Shown here: positions 21,021 to 30,669 of the stretch, one piece after another
Position numbering within the stretch: position 1 is the stretch's first letter
Layout: each line of letters begins with the position of its first letter
Assembly: GCA_026129405.1 (NCBI GenBank)
Contig: JAHCID010000002.1
Location: 558,001 to 622,000, forward strand
Direction: 5' to 3'
From: a bacterium
GTDB lineage: Bacteria; Desulfobacterota; Binatia; DP-6
DNA length: 64,000 nucleotides
Translations under genes and position numbers: made by a program
Notes under the pieces: model-generated
Seen by the model: only the letters and a program-made list of their open reading frames with translations
Database searches by the model: none
What the model was told of the DNA's origin: nothing

Positions 21021-23201
21021 TCATGGGTTGATGATGGACGGTACGCAGAGGCTCTCTTCCTTGATCGCCATGACGCCAAGCTGGCCGAACGCATCGCCGG
21101 TGTTGATCGCCGGGATGCGTGCGAACACTGGATCGGGCCAGATCGTTGGAAGGAGCGGCTTCGCCGCCTTGACTTGATGGCACAGCAAGGCAGCCGTGGC
21201 GCTCTCGACGCCGGCTCCGTCGATGCTGCTCGCCACGCACAGGCGTCGGGGCTTCCCTACGGCGAAGAGCTTGCGAATCTTGAAATAGTCGTCGGGGAGG
21301 GCGCTGTGAACCACGGCATAGACCGCCTTCGCCAAGCCACGGCTCCCCTTCGACGGCTTCACGTCGTAGCAACGGAAGGTATCGACATCATGGTCGACGG
21401 GATTCGGAGGAGCGACCGGACCCAGGTACGAGGTCTGGGCGGGAATCAGCACAGTGCTGGGTTTCACCGTATCCAACGTCACGGCGCCGAATCGATTCGA
21501 AACCCGGAGCCCGACCTGCCGCATGTGGAAAGGCGTGGCAGGCGTTTTTCTGAGGGTATATTCCATGAGAGAGATCGACCGGTCGGCGATGTCGTCGCCG
21601 GCGGTCGTGGCCGGCGAACAGAGTGAGTTGTGCTTGTTGACGCCGTAGCTGCTCGTCTCGATCGCATCGTCGAAGGCGAGCGACGGCACCGGCACGAAAG
21701 CAGGCGACCAGGCTTCGCGCTTGTCCTTGTAGCAGAAGAACGTATCGGCTGGGGTGAGCGAGGCGAGCAGCGCCTCCTGCTCGACGGCACCGATGTCACA
21801 CCGGGACAGCGTATCGCCGTTGCCGTCCACGGGACGGGCGAACCCGCGCTGGTCGAGTCCGGGGCAGTACTCGGCCGCATCGATCGCGGGGCTCCCTGGA
21901 AGCAGCGGCATGCTGTCGGTTGCTCCCCCGTTCGGACCGAGCGCTCCCAGAAGGGGGTCGACGCCGACGACGTTGCCCGTCTTGGTTCCCTTGACGGTGC
22001 ACCCGGCGACCGTCTCGATCAGGTTGTAGCCGTCGGACGTCACTGTCCCGAGACAATCCATCCCCTCGTTCGCGACGTTGTCGCCGAGGAGAACGGCTCG
22101 GAACGTCGCGCGCCCCCCGAGCTCGACGAAGATGCCGCCGCCGCCACCATGGCCACTGAGATCGCTATCGGCGGTATTCCCCGCGATGGTCGAGTTCACG
22201 GCGATGAGACGCCCCGGAATCCCGGCGCTTCCAGGCCCGTCGACGAACACCCCGCCACCGTCTCCGGTCGCGTGGTTTCCACTGACGGTGGTGTTCGTCA
22301 TGAGCACCACGGCCTGCTCATCGACGCGTAGGCCTGCCGCCTCGTCGCTGGTGTTTCCGGCGATGAGGCTGTCGTCGATCGTGACGCGCGCAAAGCCGGA
22401 GATCCCGACTCCGCCAACGTAGTACGTGCCGACGTTGCCGGTGATCGCGACGCGGCTGAGGAAGACCTCCGAGTCGTGGGCGTCGAGACCGCCGGTTGGG
22501 CTGGTATTCCCCGTGATGCTCGTATCGCTGATCTCGGCCTGGCTGCCGAGGATCGCCATTGCGCCGCCGAATACGCCCGCATCGTTGTTGGTCACCGTCG
22601 CTCGCGCGAGCGTCAGGTTCCCGGAAAGGAGGAATAGCGCGCCACCCGACACGCCGACTTGGTTGTCTTCCATGACCACGTCGGTGAGCCAGGTACGCTC
22701 GGCGCTGAAGATCGCGCCGCCTTCCAGCTGGGCGTAGTTCGCGCGGAGGACGACGTCCTGGATCTCGAGGTCTCCTTCGTTGAATACGGCGCCTCCCGCT
22801 GGAGATTGCGGGTGAACCCCGTCATCGACGGCCAGGCCACCCTGAAGCGTGACTCCCGAGAGGGTCGTCCGGCCTCCAGTGATGGTCAGGAAACGGAACG
22901 CCGGAGCCGAGCCATCACGCTCGATGGTGGTGGCGCCCGACCCGGCGCCGACGAGCGCGATGTCCGACGTGATCGTCGGCAACCCGGACGGCCCCCACGG
23001 CTCGCTCGTCGCAACGGCCGTCAGGACGTACGCGCCTGCGGCGAGATTGATCGTGTCGGCTTCCGGCGTGCCGTTGGCGCTGTCGATGGCCGCAACGAGG
23101 GCGGCCACATCCCCGGCGCCGATGTCGAACGTCGCTGCGTGCAGCCCGGCGCTCCAGGACAACGCGGCCGCCACCGCAACGATAGTTCCTCGTGAAAGCA
23201 T
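21021..23201 (-). CDS. secreted right-handed beta-helix protein (choice-of-anchor Q type)
   Basis: A 726-residue secreted protein. The start at 23201 has a strong AAGGAGG ribosome-binding site 7 bases upstream and a signal peptide (GTIVAVAAALSWSAGLHAA). Residues ~25-450 are parallel beta-helix repeats with the CSLREA-like beginning LVAAIDSANGTPEADTINLA and repeated GGAVFNEG, EGGAIFSAE, SGGALFLL, FGGAMAIL, GGGVFVDG, GGGGIFVE coils; DPLLGALGPNGGATDSMPLL then PGSPAIDA is the choice-of-anchor Q motif. The last about 250 residues are a Cys-containing beta domain of the type that begins FFCYK, seen in related lineages. Function is unknown; likely surface or adhesive. Confidence 0.85.
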   Translation of the reverse strand: MLSRGTIVAVAAALSWSAGLHAATFDIGAGDVAALVAAIDSANGTPEADTINLAAGAYVLTAVATSEPWGPSGLPTITSDIALVGAGSGATTIERDGSAPAFRFLTITGGRTTLSGVTLQGGLAVDDGVHPQSPAGGAVFNEGDLEIQDVVLRANYAQLEGGAIFSAERTWLTDVVMEDNQVGVSGGALFLLSGNLTLARATVTNNDAGVFGGAMAILGSQAEISDTSITGNTSPTGGLDAHDSEVFLSRVAITGNVGTYYVGGVGISGFARVTIDDSLIAGNTSDEAAGLRVDEQAVVLMTNTTVSGNHATGDGGGVFVDGPGSAGIPGRLIAVNSTIAGNTADSDLSGHGGGGGIFVELGGRATFRAVLLGDNVANEGMDCLGTVTSDGYNLIETVAGCTVKGTKTGNVVGVDPLLGALGPNGGATDSMPLLPGSPAIDAAEYCPGLDQRGFARPVDGNGDTLSRCDIGAVEQEALLASLTPADTFFCYKDKREAWSPAFVPVPSLAFDDAIETSSYGVNKHNSLCSPATTAGDDIADRSISLMEYTLRKTPATPFHMRQVGLRVSNRFGAVTLDTVKPSTVLIPAQTSYLGPVAPPNPVDHDVDTFRCYDVKPSKGSRGLAKAVYAVVHSALPDDYFKIRKLFAVGKPRRLCVASSIDGAGVESATAALLCHQVKAAKPLLPTIWPDPVFARIPAINTGDAFGQLGVMAIKEESLCVPSIINP

Positions 23202-23487
23202 GTCAGTCCTCCTTTTCAGTATGCCGCGCCGTACACATCGAGCCTGGGCAGCTTGTGGTCGGGACAAAAGCCGCGAAGTCGACGGAACGTCCGATTATTC
23301 GAGCCTCCGGCTGTCGTTTGTTCCTAGGCCCCGGCTTGTGCGGCGAACGAGACCGTCAGCGCCCATCAGGGGCCTTCTGCTCCTGCCCGATGAACAAGTG
23401 ACATCGAGGATCAGGTGCTATCCTATAATGGGATATTGCCGCAAGAGAATTCTGGTGCGGTAGCCGGTCCGTTCTGACGGCTCGCAT

Positions 23488-23700
23488 GTGCTGGCGGGCG
23501 AGGTCTCGCGGGCCGTGACGCACGTGTCGCTGTACGGCGTCATCTTCTACGTCGTGGTGGTGTGCTTCGGCCTGGTGCCGCTGCCGTCATCGCTGGTGGC
23601 ACTGCTGGCGGGGCCGATGACGGGGCTGCTCTTCGCCGCCATCGAGCTAGCGTTCACGCTCCGCACACCGGCGGGCCCGATAGCGCCGAGGTCATCGCGT
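23488..23700 (+). pseudogene. membrane-protein fragment
   Basis: The frame MLAGEVSRAVTHVSLYGVIF then VVVVCFGLVPLPSSLVALLA, GPMTGLLFAAIELAF gives one or two plausible membrane helices and then runs into the decayed PIN-domain region without a natural end. It looks like a truncated remnant; no family recognised. Confidence 0.25.
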
Positions 23701-24105
23701 CGATGCGCGAGGGCCGACGATCTACTTCGACTCCTGCTACCTTGCGAAGCTCTATCTCATGGAGCCGGGCAGCCCGAGGATGCGGACCCAGGCCGAGGCC
23801 TCCGACGGACTGGCGTGCTGCTCGGTCGGTCGTGGGGAGATGATCACGGCGTTCCAGCGTCACTTTCCGGGAGAAGCGCCTCATGCAGCGGGAGTTTCGG
23901 CAGCTCGCAGCCGATCCCGACACCGGCTTGTGGACCTCGCTATCCGTGACGTAGCCCGACGGATGTCTTTCCTGTCGGCGAACATGTTCCTCGGCGCAGC
24001 CGATGCGCTACACCTGGTGCCCGTGCGTCGGAGGCGGGGCTGCGCGAGATCTACAGCAGTGATCGCCATCTGGTCGCCGCGGCACCGCATTTCGGCCTGC
24101 GACCG
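23701..24105 (+). pseudogene. PIN-domain (VapC-type) toxin relic
   Basis: IYFDSCYLAKLYLMEPGSPR and GLACCSVGRGEMITAFQRHF are the first half of a PIN ribonuclease domain (Asp after the first strand). The frame then shifts to REKRLMQREFRQLAADPDTG, shifts back to MSFLSANMFLGAADALHL, and again to LREIYSSDRHLVAAAPHFG. At least three indels are needed, so this is a dead copy. It precedes a Phd-like antitoxin remnant. Confidence 0.6.
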
Positions 24106-24109
24106 GCCA

Positions 24110-24367
24110 CGTGTAGACCGGGTTGCGCAGCGAGCAGCGGCTCTGCGGCGCGTCCGGCGTGGCGAGCCGCTCGAAGTCACCGACCGCGGCCGTACGGTGG
24201 CCATCCTGGCACCAGCCACGACGAGGAACGCGCTCGACGCACTCGATGCGGCGGGACGGCTCACCCGTGGCGTGGGAGACCTGCTCGAGCTGTCGCCGGT
24301 GCGCACGCCCGCGCGCCCGGAGCGACCGTCGACGCGGCTCGCTCGCCTGCGCGACGACGAACGCTGA
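24110..24367 (+). CDS. Phd/YefM-like antitoxin, start unclear
   Basis: About 85 residues: RVDRVAQRAAALRRVRRGEP, LEVTDRGRTVAILAPAT, then a C-terminal part with DAAGRLTRGVGDLLELSP. The RRVRRGEPLEVTDRGRxVAxL motif is diagnostic of prevent-host-death antitoxins. No good start codon precedes it in frame (a GTG at about 24058 is the nearest), so the N-terminus may be lost. Its TGA overlaps the ATG of the following VapC relic (TGATG), the standard antitoxin-toxin coupling. Confidence 0.55.
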   Translation, partial: RVDRVAQRAAALRRVRRGEPLEVTDRGRTVAILAPATTRNALDALDAAGRLTRGVGDLLELSPVRTPARPERPSTRLARLRDDER

Positions 24368-24806
24368 TGCTCTATCCTGGATTCGTCGGCGCTCGTGAAG
24401 CTGGCCGTCGTCGAAGCCGAGTCGACGGTCCTGCGCGCTCGGCTGCGGCGCGACCCGGTTCGCGTGTCCTGCGCCTTCGCCCGCACGGAGGTGTTGCGCC
24501 CCGTGCGACCGACCGGGCCGGTGGCCCTGGCCTCCGCCCGGCGCGTGCTGCGGCGTCTCGATCTCATCCGCGTCGACGATGCACTGCGACGCTGCGGGCA
24601 TGCTCGAGCCCATCGGCTGCGCTCACTCGATGCGATCCATCTGGCGGCGGCGCAGCTCGTGGCGCCATCCCTCCACGCGGATCGTCACCTACGATCGGCG
24701 CATGGCCGAAGCCGAGGCGCTGGGCTTCGTCGTAGACAGCCCACGGTGGTACGCCCTGAGTGGTGACCACACCCGCATCCGTCGATGCTCGGGCACTCCA
24801 GGATAG
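24367..24806 (+). pseudogene. VapC-type PIN-domain toxin with several frameshifts
   Basis: The start overlaps the Phd-like stop. MLY then needs one base removed (near 24375) to give the expected LDSSALVKLAVVEAEST; VSCAFARTEVLR and ARRVLRRLDLIRVDDAL are readable; then compensating shifts lead through DAAGMLEPIG to LRSLDAIHLAAAQLVAPSL and again to IVTYDRRMAEAEALGFVVDS. These are the four acidic motifs of a VapC ribonuclease, but at least four indels separate them. Confidence 0.65.
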
Positions 24807-24936
24807 CGCGTGCGAGCGGGGGGAGAGGCGGAGCCGCGCCGCCTGGGCCAGACCAGCAACGTCCGATAGGCCGGGCTCGGTCAACTTCCCAGGGTTGTCC
24901 TGCCTACGGGCCGCGCCTGCCCCCCACGAGCGCCGA

Positions 24937-25578
24937 CTAGCTCGCCGCCTCGGTCTCGCCCGCCGGCGGCACCACGAGCACGAAGCGGTCCTGCTTGCCG
25001 TACTCCATCGCGTCGGCGGTGGTCGCGGTGAGGACGTCGAGGCGGAAGCCCTTGATGGCGCCGCCGCAGTCCTCGGCCCTGTACCAGCCGAGGCCCTCGA
25101 TCCATACCCACGAGCCGTAGGGGATCAGCTTCGGGTCGACGGCGACGATGCGCTCCTTGGGGTCGGCCTTCTTCATCGTCGCGGTGAAGCCGTCGTTGAA
25201 CTTCCCATAGTCGGGGTGTCTCGGGATGTACTTCGTCACCGTGAAGCGCCGGCCCCACGACTTCGTGCCGACCGACGGCGCCTGCTGCGTGGCGGAGAGG
25301 ATCGAGTCCTGGCTGCGCGCGAGCGCGGCCAGCGCTGCCTGCGACGGCTCGAGCGCCGCGCGGCACGTGGCGTGCTCTTCGTTCGTGGTGTCGAGCACCG
25401 CCTCGAGGCGCAGGCCCCAGGCCGTGCTCGACGCCGCGGCGAGCCCGAGCCCGCTCGCCAGCGCGACGGCCAGCACCGCGCGCCGCCGGCTCTGGCGGCG
25501 CAGACGCGCGACCTCGTCGCGCAGGCCCGTGAGCTCGCGCGGGTCGATGACGACGGCATGTCCCCAGTCGTTCTGCAT
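24937..25578 (-). CDS. 3D-domain (MltA-like double-psi beta-barrel) protein
   Basis: A 213-residue protein with a cytoplasmic coiled start (ELTGLRDEVARLRRQSRRR), one membrane helix (AVLAVALASGLGLAAAS), a short periplasmic spacer and a C-terminal 3D domain. It has FTVTKYIPRHPDYGKFNDGF, RIVAVDPKLIPYGSWVWIE and AEDCGGAIKGFRLDV, in which the three Asp residues naming the domain are visible. Related domains cut peptidoglycan as lytic transglycosylases. ATG at 25578 chosen to keep the membrane anchor intact. Neighbours give no further clue. Confidence 0.85.
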   Translation of the reverse strand: MQNDWGHAVVIDPRELTGLRDEVARLRRQSRRRAVLAVALASGLGLAAASSTAWGLRLEAVLDTTNEEHATCRAALEPSQAALAALARSQDSILSATQQAPSVGTKSWGRRFTVTKYIPRHPDYGKFNDGFTATMKKADPKERIVAVDPKLIPYGSWVWIEGLGWYRAEDCGGAIKGFRLDVLTATTADAMEYGKQDRFVLVVPPAGETEAAS

Positions 25579-25908
25579 GGTTGTGCTGCGCGTCGGGTCC
25601 AAGATGCGTGCCGACGTGCGGCTGCGCGGCCGCCGGCACATGGCGCACGCGCCGTGCGTGCGGCCATGCACCGCGGCCGCTGCGGCCAGCAACCGCGAGG
25701 CGTCGGGGCGCAGGTGCGGGCGACGGCGCGTGGGACGCGCATGGCGGGGGCGCGCCGGCAGGTGCGTGCGCGCATGCGCGGCGTGACGCAGCCGACGTGC
25801 TCGGTGCGGCGCGCTCGGCCGTGGCGGGTGCCGATGCGGGCGCGCGAAACGTCGTGCGCTCCTGCGCGCGTCGTGGACATGCACGATCGCCGCTGGTAGC
25901 GCTCTCGC
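25579..25908. other. intergenic stretch without recognisable genes
   Basis: 330 bp between divergent genes, very rich in GCGC and GCATGC words, with many chance open frames but none with protein-like composition. It probably holds both promoters. No repeat or RNA gene recognised. Confidence 0.4.
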
Positions 25909-26316
25909 ATGCGCTGCGCGCGCGCGCTCGTCGTCATCGCTCTGCTCCTCCACGTGATCGGCACGGGCGTTCGGGCCGAGGACGACGACGGGTCCGACGG
26001 CGCCGGCGTCCCCGGGCGCGCCAAACGCCTCAGGCAGATCGACGATCAGGTGCAGCGCGAGGCCTCGCCCAACTGGGAAGAGCCCGATCCGCTCGACGAG
26101 GAGCACGACGACTTCGACGACCCCGACGAGCGGGACGACGCCGACGACGACGGCGAGCCGGAAGATCCGTACGACGACGGCGAGCACGAGGAGGAGGCGC
26201 CGCAGCCGGTGGACCTCGACGAGGCGCCCGTGCGCCGTCCCAAGGGACCGCTCGACCGCAGCCCGATCGGCACCGCGCTCGGCCCGGGATCGGCGGCGGC
26301 CGACGACGACGACTGA
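25909..26316 (+). CDS. secreted, highly acidic low-complexity protein
   Basis: A 135-residue protein with a signal peptide (RALVVIALLLHVIGTGVRA) and an Asp/Glu-dominated mature part, for example DDFDDPDERDDADDDGEPED and EHEEEAPQPVDLDEA. It is probably disordered and could bind cations. The terminal part has RRPKGPLDRSPIGTALGPG. No family recognised. Confidence 0.6.
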   Translation: MRCARALVVIALLLHVIGTGVRAEDDDGSDGAGVPGRAKRLRQIDDQVQREASPNWEEPDPLDEEHDDFDDPDERDDADDDGEPEDPYDDGEHEEEAPQPVDLDEAPVRRPKGPLDRSPIGTALGPGSAAADDDD

Positions 26317-26353
26317 TCTTGCGGGGGCGGCGCGAAGCCGATAGCCAGCCCCG

Positions 26354-26818
26354 ATGACCTTCGACCCCTGGCTCCTCGCGCTCGTCGGCATCGTGCTCGT
26401 CGCCCTCGGCATCGGGCTCGGCATCTCGATCGGCCGGCGCGGCGACGCGCGTTCCCGCGCGCTCGAGGCCGAGCTGGCGCAGGTCCGCGAGGATCGCGCC
26501 CGCTACCAGGAGCAGGTCGCCCAGCACTTCGGCCGCACCGCCACGCTCTTCCGCGATCTCACCCAGCAGTACGGGACGCTGTGGCAGCACCTCGCGAGCG
26601 GCGCGCGCGACCTCTGTCCCGAGCGGGTCGCCGCGCTGGAGGAGCAGCTCGGGCAGGCGCCCGTGCTGCTGACGAGCGAGCCGGCGGCCGCGCCCGAGCC
26701 GGCCGTCGACGACGGTGCGCCGGCGGCCGCCGCTGCGCCGCCGGCCGCCGCCGCGCCGTCGGCGGCGACTGCGTCGTCGCAGCCGGCGGCGCCGCAGCCC
26801 GCCGCGTCCGCGAGCTGA
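26354..26818 (+). CDS. YhcB/ZapG-like protein (DUF1043)
   Basis: A 154-residue protein with an N-terminal membrane helix (LLALVGIVLVALGIGLGISI) and a coiled coil containing the family motif YQEQVAQHFGRTATLFRDLT followed by YGTLWQHLASGARDLC. DUF1043 proteins (YhcB/ZapG in E. coli) link envelope growth and division. The tail (from ~105) is an Ala/Pro-rich disordered extension, longer than in enterobacterial homologues. Confidence 0.82.
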   Translation: MTFDPWLLALVGIVLVALGIGLGISIGRRGDARSRALEAELAQVREDRARYQEQVAQHFGRTATLFRDLTQQYGTLWQHLASGARDLCPERVAALEEQLGQAPVLLTSEPAAAPEPAVDDGAPAAAAAPPAAAAPSAATASSQPAAPQPAASAS

Positions 26819-26819
26819 T

Positions 26820-27500
26820 TCAGCCCACGAGGACGAGCACGGCGCGCGCGATCCCGAGCCCGACGAGGGCCGCGATCGGCACGACGAGCCCGGCGAGGCG
26901 TGCCCGCGTCGCGTTGCGCGCCACCGCCTCGGCGAGCGGCGCCTGCACGAACGCGGGCAGCGCGGTGTACGTCGTCCACGTCTGCCAGCCGAGGCGCGCG
27001 TGGTAGGCCGCACCTGCGCCGGCGGTGACCACGGCGGCCCACAGGAAGGGGTCCGCGACGTCGTGTCCCGGAACCAGGAGCGCGCGGCCGACGTGATAGG
27101 CGAGGCCGAGACAGGCGGCCAGGGAGGCCGCCCACAGGCCGAGCGCGATCTGGCCGACGCCGCGCCGGGTCCAGGCTTCCTCCATGCGCTGCACGCCGTG
27201 GTCGACGACCTCCTTCGTCGCCTCCGCCGCGGCCGCGAGGATATTGCGGACGGCCAGCACCAGGGCGCCGAGCGCTGCGGCGTCGTCGGCGTAGCCGCCG
27301 ACCGGGATCCAGTCGGGGACGGCGTCGGCCGGGTTCACGAGGTAGAGGAGGGCGCCGACGGCGAGCACCTTGTAGCCGGTCGGGACGCGGGGGTCGTTCA
27401 CGTAACCCCAGCACTCGCGCGCGAGCTGGACGACCTTGGCGTCGCGCAGCCCGCGCAGCTTCGCGGGGAGGGCGGTGCGGAGGACCTCGACGTGCTCCAT
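26820..27500 (-). CDS. YkvA/DUF1232-like membrane protein
   Basis: A 226-residue protein. The DUF1232 signature is visible as VLAVGALLYLVNPADAVPDWIPVGG, split as usual with an Asp-Trp-Ile-Pro turn followed by GYADDAAALGALVLAVRNI. The C-terminal half has about three membrane helices (ALGLWAASLAACLGLAYHV, FLWAAVVTAGAGAAYHA and GLVVPIAALVGLGIARAVL). Function of DUF1232 proteins is unknown. It converges on the ZapG-like gene with a one-base gap. Confidence 0.82.
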   Translation of the reverse strand: MEHVEVLRTALPAKLRGLRDAKVVQLARECWGYVNDPRVPTGYKVLAVGALLYLVNPADAVPDWIPVGGYADDAAALGALVLAVRNILAAAAEATKEVVDHGVQRMEEAWTRRGVGQIALGLWAASLAACLGLAYHVGRALLVPGHDVADPFLWAAVVTAGAGAAYHARLGWQTWTTYTALPAFVQAPLAEAVARNATRARLAGLVVPIAALVGLGIARAVLVLVG

Positions 27501-27593
27501 CGCGGCGCGAGTCTGGCCCGGGGCGTCGCGCCGTACAACCCGTCCCCGTTGTCAGCCACGACGGCATGGCGGTAGGACCGGGGCAGGGGAACG

Positions 27594-28892
27594 ATGCTCG
27601 GCGCCGGCCGCCTCGACCACGACGTCACCCGCCTGCTCCGCGACCGTCTGCACGCCGGCGTGTGGCTGACGGTGTCGGGTATCCTGCTCTTCGCGGCCAC
27701 CGATCCGGTCGTGCACCCCGACCGCCTCGTGCCGCTGTGGATCATCATCGCGGCCGAGCTCCTCGTCGCCGCGACGGCGCTGTGGCGGCTGCGCCATCCG
27801 CTGAGTGCGAGCCAGGCGATCGGGCTCGGCGTCCTCTTCGTGAGCTTCATGTGCCTGTCGACCGCGGCCTCGGGCATCGTCGCCGGCGACGCCGCCACGA
27901 CGCCGGCCATCCTCCTCGTGCTGACGCTCGGTGCGGCGACGCTCCTGCCCTGGGGCATGCGTCCGCAGCTCGTCGTCCAGGCGGTCGCCACGGCGGCGAT
28001 CCTGTGGAACGTCCACGCGGTGCTCGGGCTGGCGCAGGTCGCGTCGCAGCCGGTCGCGGTCGTGATGGGGGCGCTCGCCGGCGTGTACGCGGCGCACGTC
28101 TCCGAGCGTTATCACCACCAGCGGCGGCGCGCGGAGCAGGCCGAGGCCGAGCTCCACGCGCGCTCGCACCAGGCGGAGCTGGCGCAGGCGGCGCGGCTCA
28201 GCACCCTCGGCGGCATGGCGGCCGGGCTCGCGCACGAGATCAACCAGCCGCTCGCGGCGATCGTGAGCTACGCGCGCGGCTGCGCCCGGCGCCTGCGCGC
28301 CGGCGACCTCGGTCCCGCCGCCTTCGTCGAGGTCCTCGAGGAGATCAGCAAGCAGGCGATGCGCGCCAGCGACGTTCTGCGCCGCATCCACGACTTCGTC
28401 CGGCTCGCCGAGGTGCCGCGCTCGCGGCATGCGCTGAACGCGCTCGTGTACGAGGCCGTCGGCTTCTTCGAGGTGGAGGCGCGGCACCGCGGCGTCGAGC
28501 TGGAGCTCGACCTCGTGGTCGACGGCGTCACGGTGCTCGTCGATCGGGTACAGATCGAGCAGGTGATCCTGAACCTGGTGCGCAACGGCTTCGAAGCCAT
28601 GGACCGCCAGGGCGAGCGCGTGCGCCGCCTCACCATCCGCACCTGGACCGAGGACGGCGCCGCCGGGGTCGCGGTCAGCGACACCGGGCCGGGGCTGCCG
28701 CCGGCCGTGCTGGCGCGGCTCTTCGATCCGTTCTTCACGACCAAGCGGGAGGGGTTGGGCCTGGGGCTGTCGATCAGCCGCTCCATCGTCGAGGCGCATG
28801 AGGGGCGGCTGTGGGCCGAGCCGCAGGCGCCGCGGGGGGCGACCTTCCTCTTCGTGCTGCCGGTGGCGGGGGTCGTCAGCTCGGCGGCGTGA
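27594..28892 (+). CDS. membrane sensor histidine kinase
   Basis: A 432-residue histidine kinase. Six hydrophobic helices occupy residues ~20-170, without a recognisable periplasmic sensor domain. A short coil leads to the H-box LGGMAAGLAHEINQPLAAI with phospho-acceptor His214. The ATPase domain has N-box VILNLVRNGFEAM, DTGPGLPP, FFTTKREGLGLGLSISRSIV (G boxes). The INQPLAAI variant is typical of the NtrB/DctB-like HPK4 class. No response regulator lies nearby. Confidence 0.9.
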   Translation: MLGAGRLDHDVTRLLRDRLHAGVWLTVSGILLFAATDPVVHPDRLVPLWIIIAAELLVAATALWRLRHPLSASQAIGLGVLFVSFMCLSTAASGIVAGDAATTPAILLVLTLGAATLLPWGMRPQLVVQAVATAAILWNVHAVLGLAQVASQPVAVVMGALAGVYAAHVSERYHHQRRRAEQAEAELHARSHQAELAQAARLSTLGGMAAGLAHEINQPLAAIVSYARGCARRLRAGDLGPAAFVEVLEEISKQAMRASDVLRRIHDFVRLAEVPRSRHALNALVYEAVGFFEVEARHRGVELELDLVVDGVTVLVDRVQIEQVILNLVRNGFEAMDRQGERVRRLTIRTWTEDGAAGVAVSDTGPGLPPAVLARLFDPFFTTKREGLGLGLSISRSIVEAHEGRLWAEPQAPRGATFLFVLPVAGVVSSAA

Positions 28893-28953
28893 GTGCCGCG
28901 TCCGGCTCTTCGCCCGCGGAACGTGTGGCTGCACCCGCGGTGGGCGCGACGAG

Positions 28954-30669
28954 CTACGCGGCAACCCCCGCCCCACGCAGCACCCGGCCCGGCAGCGCCC
29001 CCGTGTGCTCCCCGTCCCGCACCACGACGCACCCGTTGACGATCGTCGCCTCGATGCCCCGCGAGCGTTGGGAGAGGTTCGGCGCGCCGCCCGGGAGGTC
29101 GTGGCGGACCTCGGGGAGGTCGAGGTCGAGGCGGTCGAAGTCGATCACGTTGAGATCGGCGTAGGCGCCGGGGCGGACGAGGCCGCGATCGCGGATGTCC
29201 CACACCCGGGCGGTGGCGTGCGTGAGCTTGTGGACGGCGGCCTCGAGCGTCAGGGCGCGGCGCTCGCGCACCCAGTAGGCGAGGACGAAGGTCGGCACGC
29301 CGACGTCGCAGGTCTGGCTGGTGTGCGCGCCGGCGTCGCCGAGGCCGGGGACGCAGAGCGGGTGCGTGATCATGGTGCGCGCGGCCTCGAGGTCGAAGTT
29401 GAAGAGTGCGACCATGAAGAGGCGGCGCAGCTCCGAGTCGGCGAGCGCCTCGAGGATGACCTCGCCCGGGAGGACGCCGCGCGCGGCGGCGCGACCGACG
29501 ACGCTGCGCGCGGGGGCGGTCTCGTAGCCGCGGACGCTGGGCTCGTCGAGCGGGAAGACGCGGTCGAGCGTCGTCATGCCGGCCATGATCTCGCCGCACG
29601 GGTCGAGGCCGCGTGCGAGGCGCGCGCGCACGGCGGGGTCGCGCAGCGCCGCGAGCACCTCGGCGTCGGGCTTCCCGAACAGCTCGCCGGCCTCGGGGAA
29701 GAGGAGCAGCGGCGAGAGCAGGCCGCCGAAGCCGAGCAGCAGCCCGATGCTGCGCGGGGCGACCTGCGGGACGATGTGGGCGCCGGCCCGCACCGCGGCC
29801 TCCACCGCCGCCAGATCCTCGCGCCAGGTGTCGGGGTAGTGGCGCGCCTGGGTCAGCGTGACGCTCACCGGACGGCCGGTCTCGCGCGCCGCCCAGACGA
29901 TCTCGTCGAGGTCGCGCGCGAAGCCGCGCTCCGCCTCGCCCGCGGCGCCGTACGGCACGACCTGGAGCAGGCCGGCGCGGCGGCGCGCGAGCGGGGCGAT
30001 CAGCGCGGCCAGCTCGCGCCGCGCGGCGTAGGTGCCGGGGACGGCCTCGCCGTCGGGCGCGCGGTGCATCGTCGTGCGTCCCGTCGAGACCCCGAGCGCG
30101 CCCGCGGCGACGGCCTCGTCGACCGCGGCGGTCATGCGACCGAGCTCGTCGTCGGTGGGCGGCGTCTCGCTCGCGGCACGCGTCCCCATCGCCCACACGC
30201 GCAGCGGCGCATGGGCGACGTACGCGCCGACGTTGAGCCCCGTGCCGCCGCGTCCGAGCGCGTCCAGATACTGCCCGAACGACTCCCACTCCCAGCGCAT
30301 GCCGGCGGCCAGCGCGGCGCGCGGGATGTCCTCGACGCCCTCCATGAGGAACATGAGGTAGTCGCGGTCGGCCGGGCGGCAGGGCGCGAAGCCGACGCCG
30401 CAGTTGCCGACCACGACCGACGTGACGCCGTGCCAGCACGACGGCGTGCCGAGCCGGTCCCAGGTGAGCTGTGCGTCGAGGTGCGTGTGCACGTCGACGA
30501 ACCCGGGCGTGACGAGCTTGCCGCGCGCGTCGATCTCGGTCGTCGCCGCGCCCGCGTGCGTGCCGACGGCGACGATGCGATCGCCCTGCACGACGACGTC
30601 CGCCTCGCGCGGCGGGCCGCCGCTGCCGTCGATCACCGTGCCGCCGCGGACCACGAGGTCGGCCTGCAT
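28954..30669 (-). CDS. N-acyl-D-amino-acid deacylase-like amidohydrolase
   Basis: A 571-residue amidohydrolase-superfamily enzyme: DLVVRGGTVIDGSGGPPREA, the metal motif PGFVDVHTHLDAQLTWD, GVTSVVVGNCGVGFAP, the GRTTMHRAPDGEAVPGTYA segment and the late HPLCVPGLGDAGAHTSQTCD (with the catalytic Asp), then RGLVRPGAYADLNVIDFD. These define the D-aminoacylase family, which removes acyl groups from N-acyl-D-amino acids; family members are often misannotated and the true substrate is uncertain. It sits alone, converging on the histidine kinase. Confidence 0.87.
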   Translation of the reverse strand: MQADLVVRGGTVIDGSGGPPREADVVVQGDRIVAVGTHAGAATTEIDARGKLVTPGFVDVHTHLDAQLTWDRLGTPSCWHGVTSVVVGNCGVGFAPCRPADRDYLMFLMEGVEDIPRAALAAGMRWEWESFGQYLDALGRGGTGLNVGAYVAHAPLRVWAMGTRAASETPPTDDELGRMTAAVDEAVAAGALGVSTGRTTMHRAPDGEAVPGTYAARRELAALIAPLARRRAGLLQVVPYGAAGEAERGFARDLDEIVWAARETGRPVSVTLTQARHYPDTWREDLAAVEAAVRAGAHIVPQVAPRSIGLLLGFGGLLSPLLLFPEAGELFGKPDAEVLAALRDPAVRARLARGLDPCGEIMAGMTTLDRVFPLDEPSVRGYETAPARSVVGRAAARGVLPGEVILEALADSELRRLFMVALFNFDLEAARTMITHPLCVPGLGDAGAHTSQTCDVGVPTFVLAYWVRERRALTLEAAVHKLTHATARVWDIRDRGLVRPGAYADLNVIDFDRLDLDLPEVRHDLPGGAPNLSQRSRGIEATIVNGCVVVRDGEHTGALPGRVLRGAGVAA

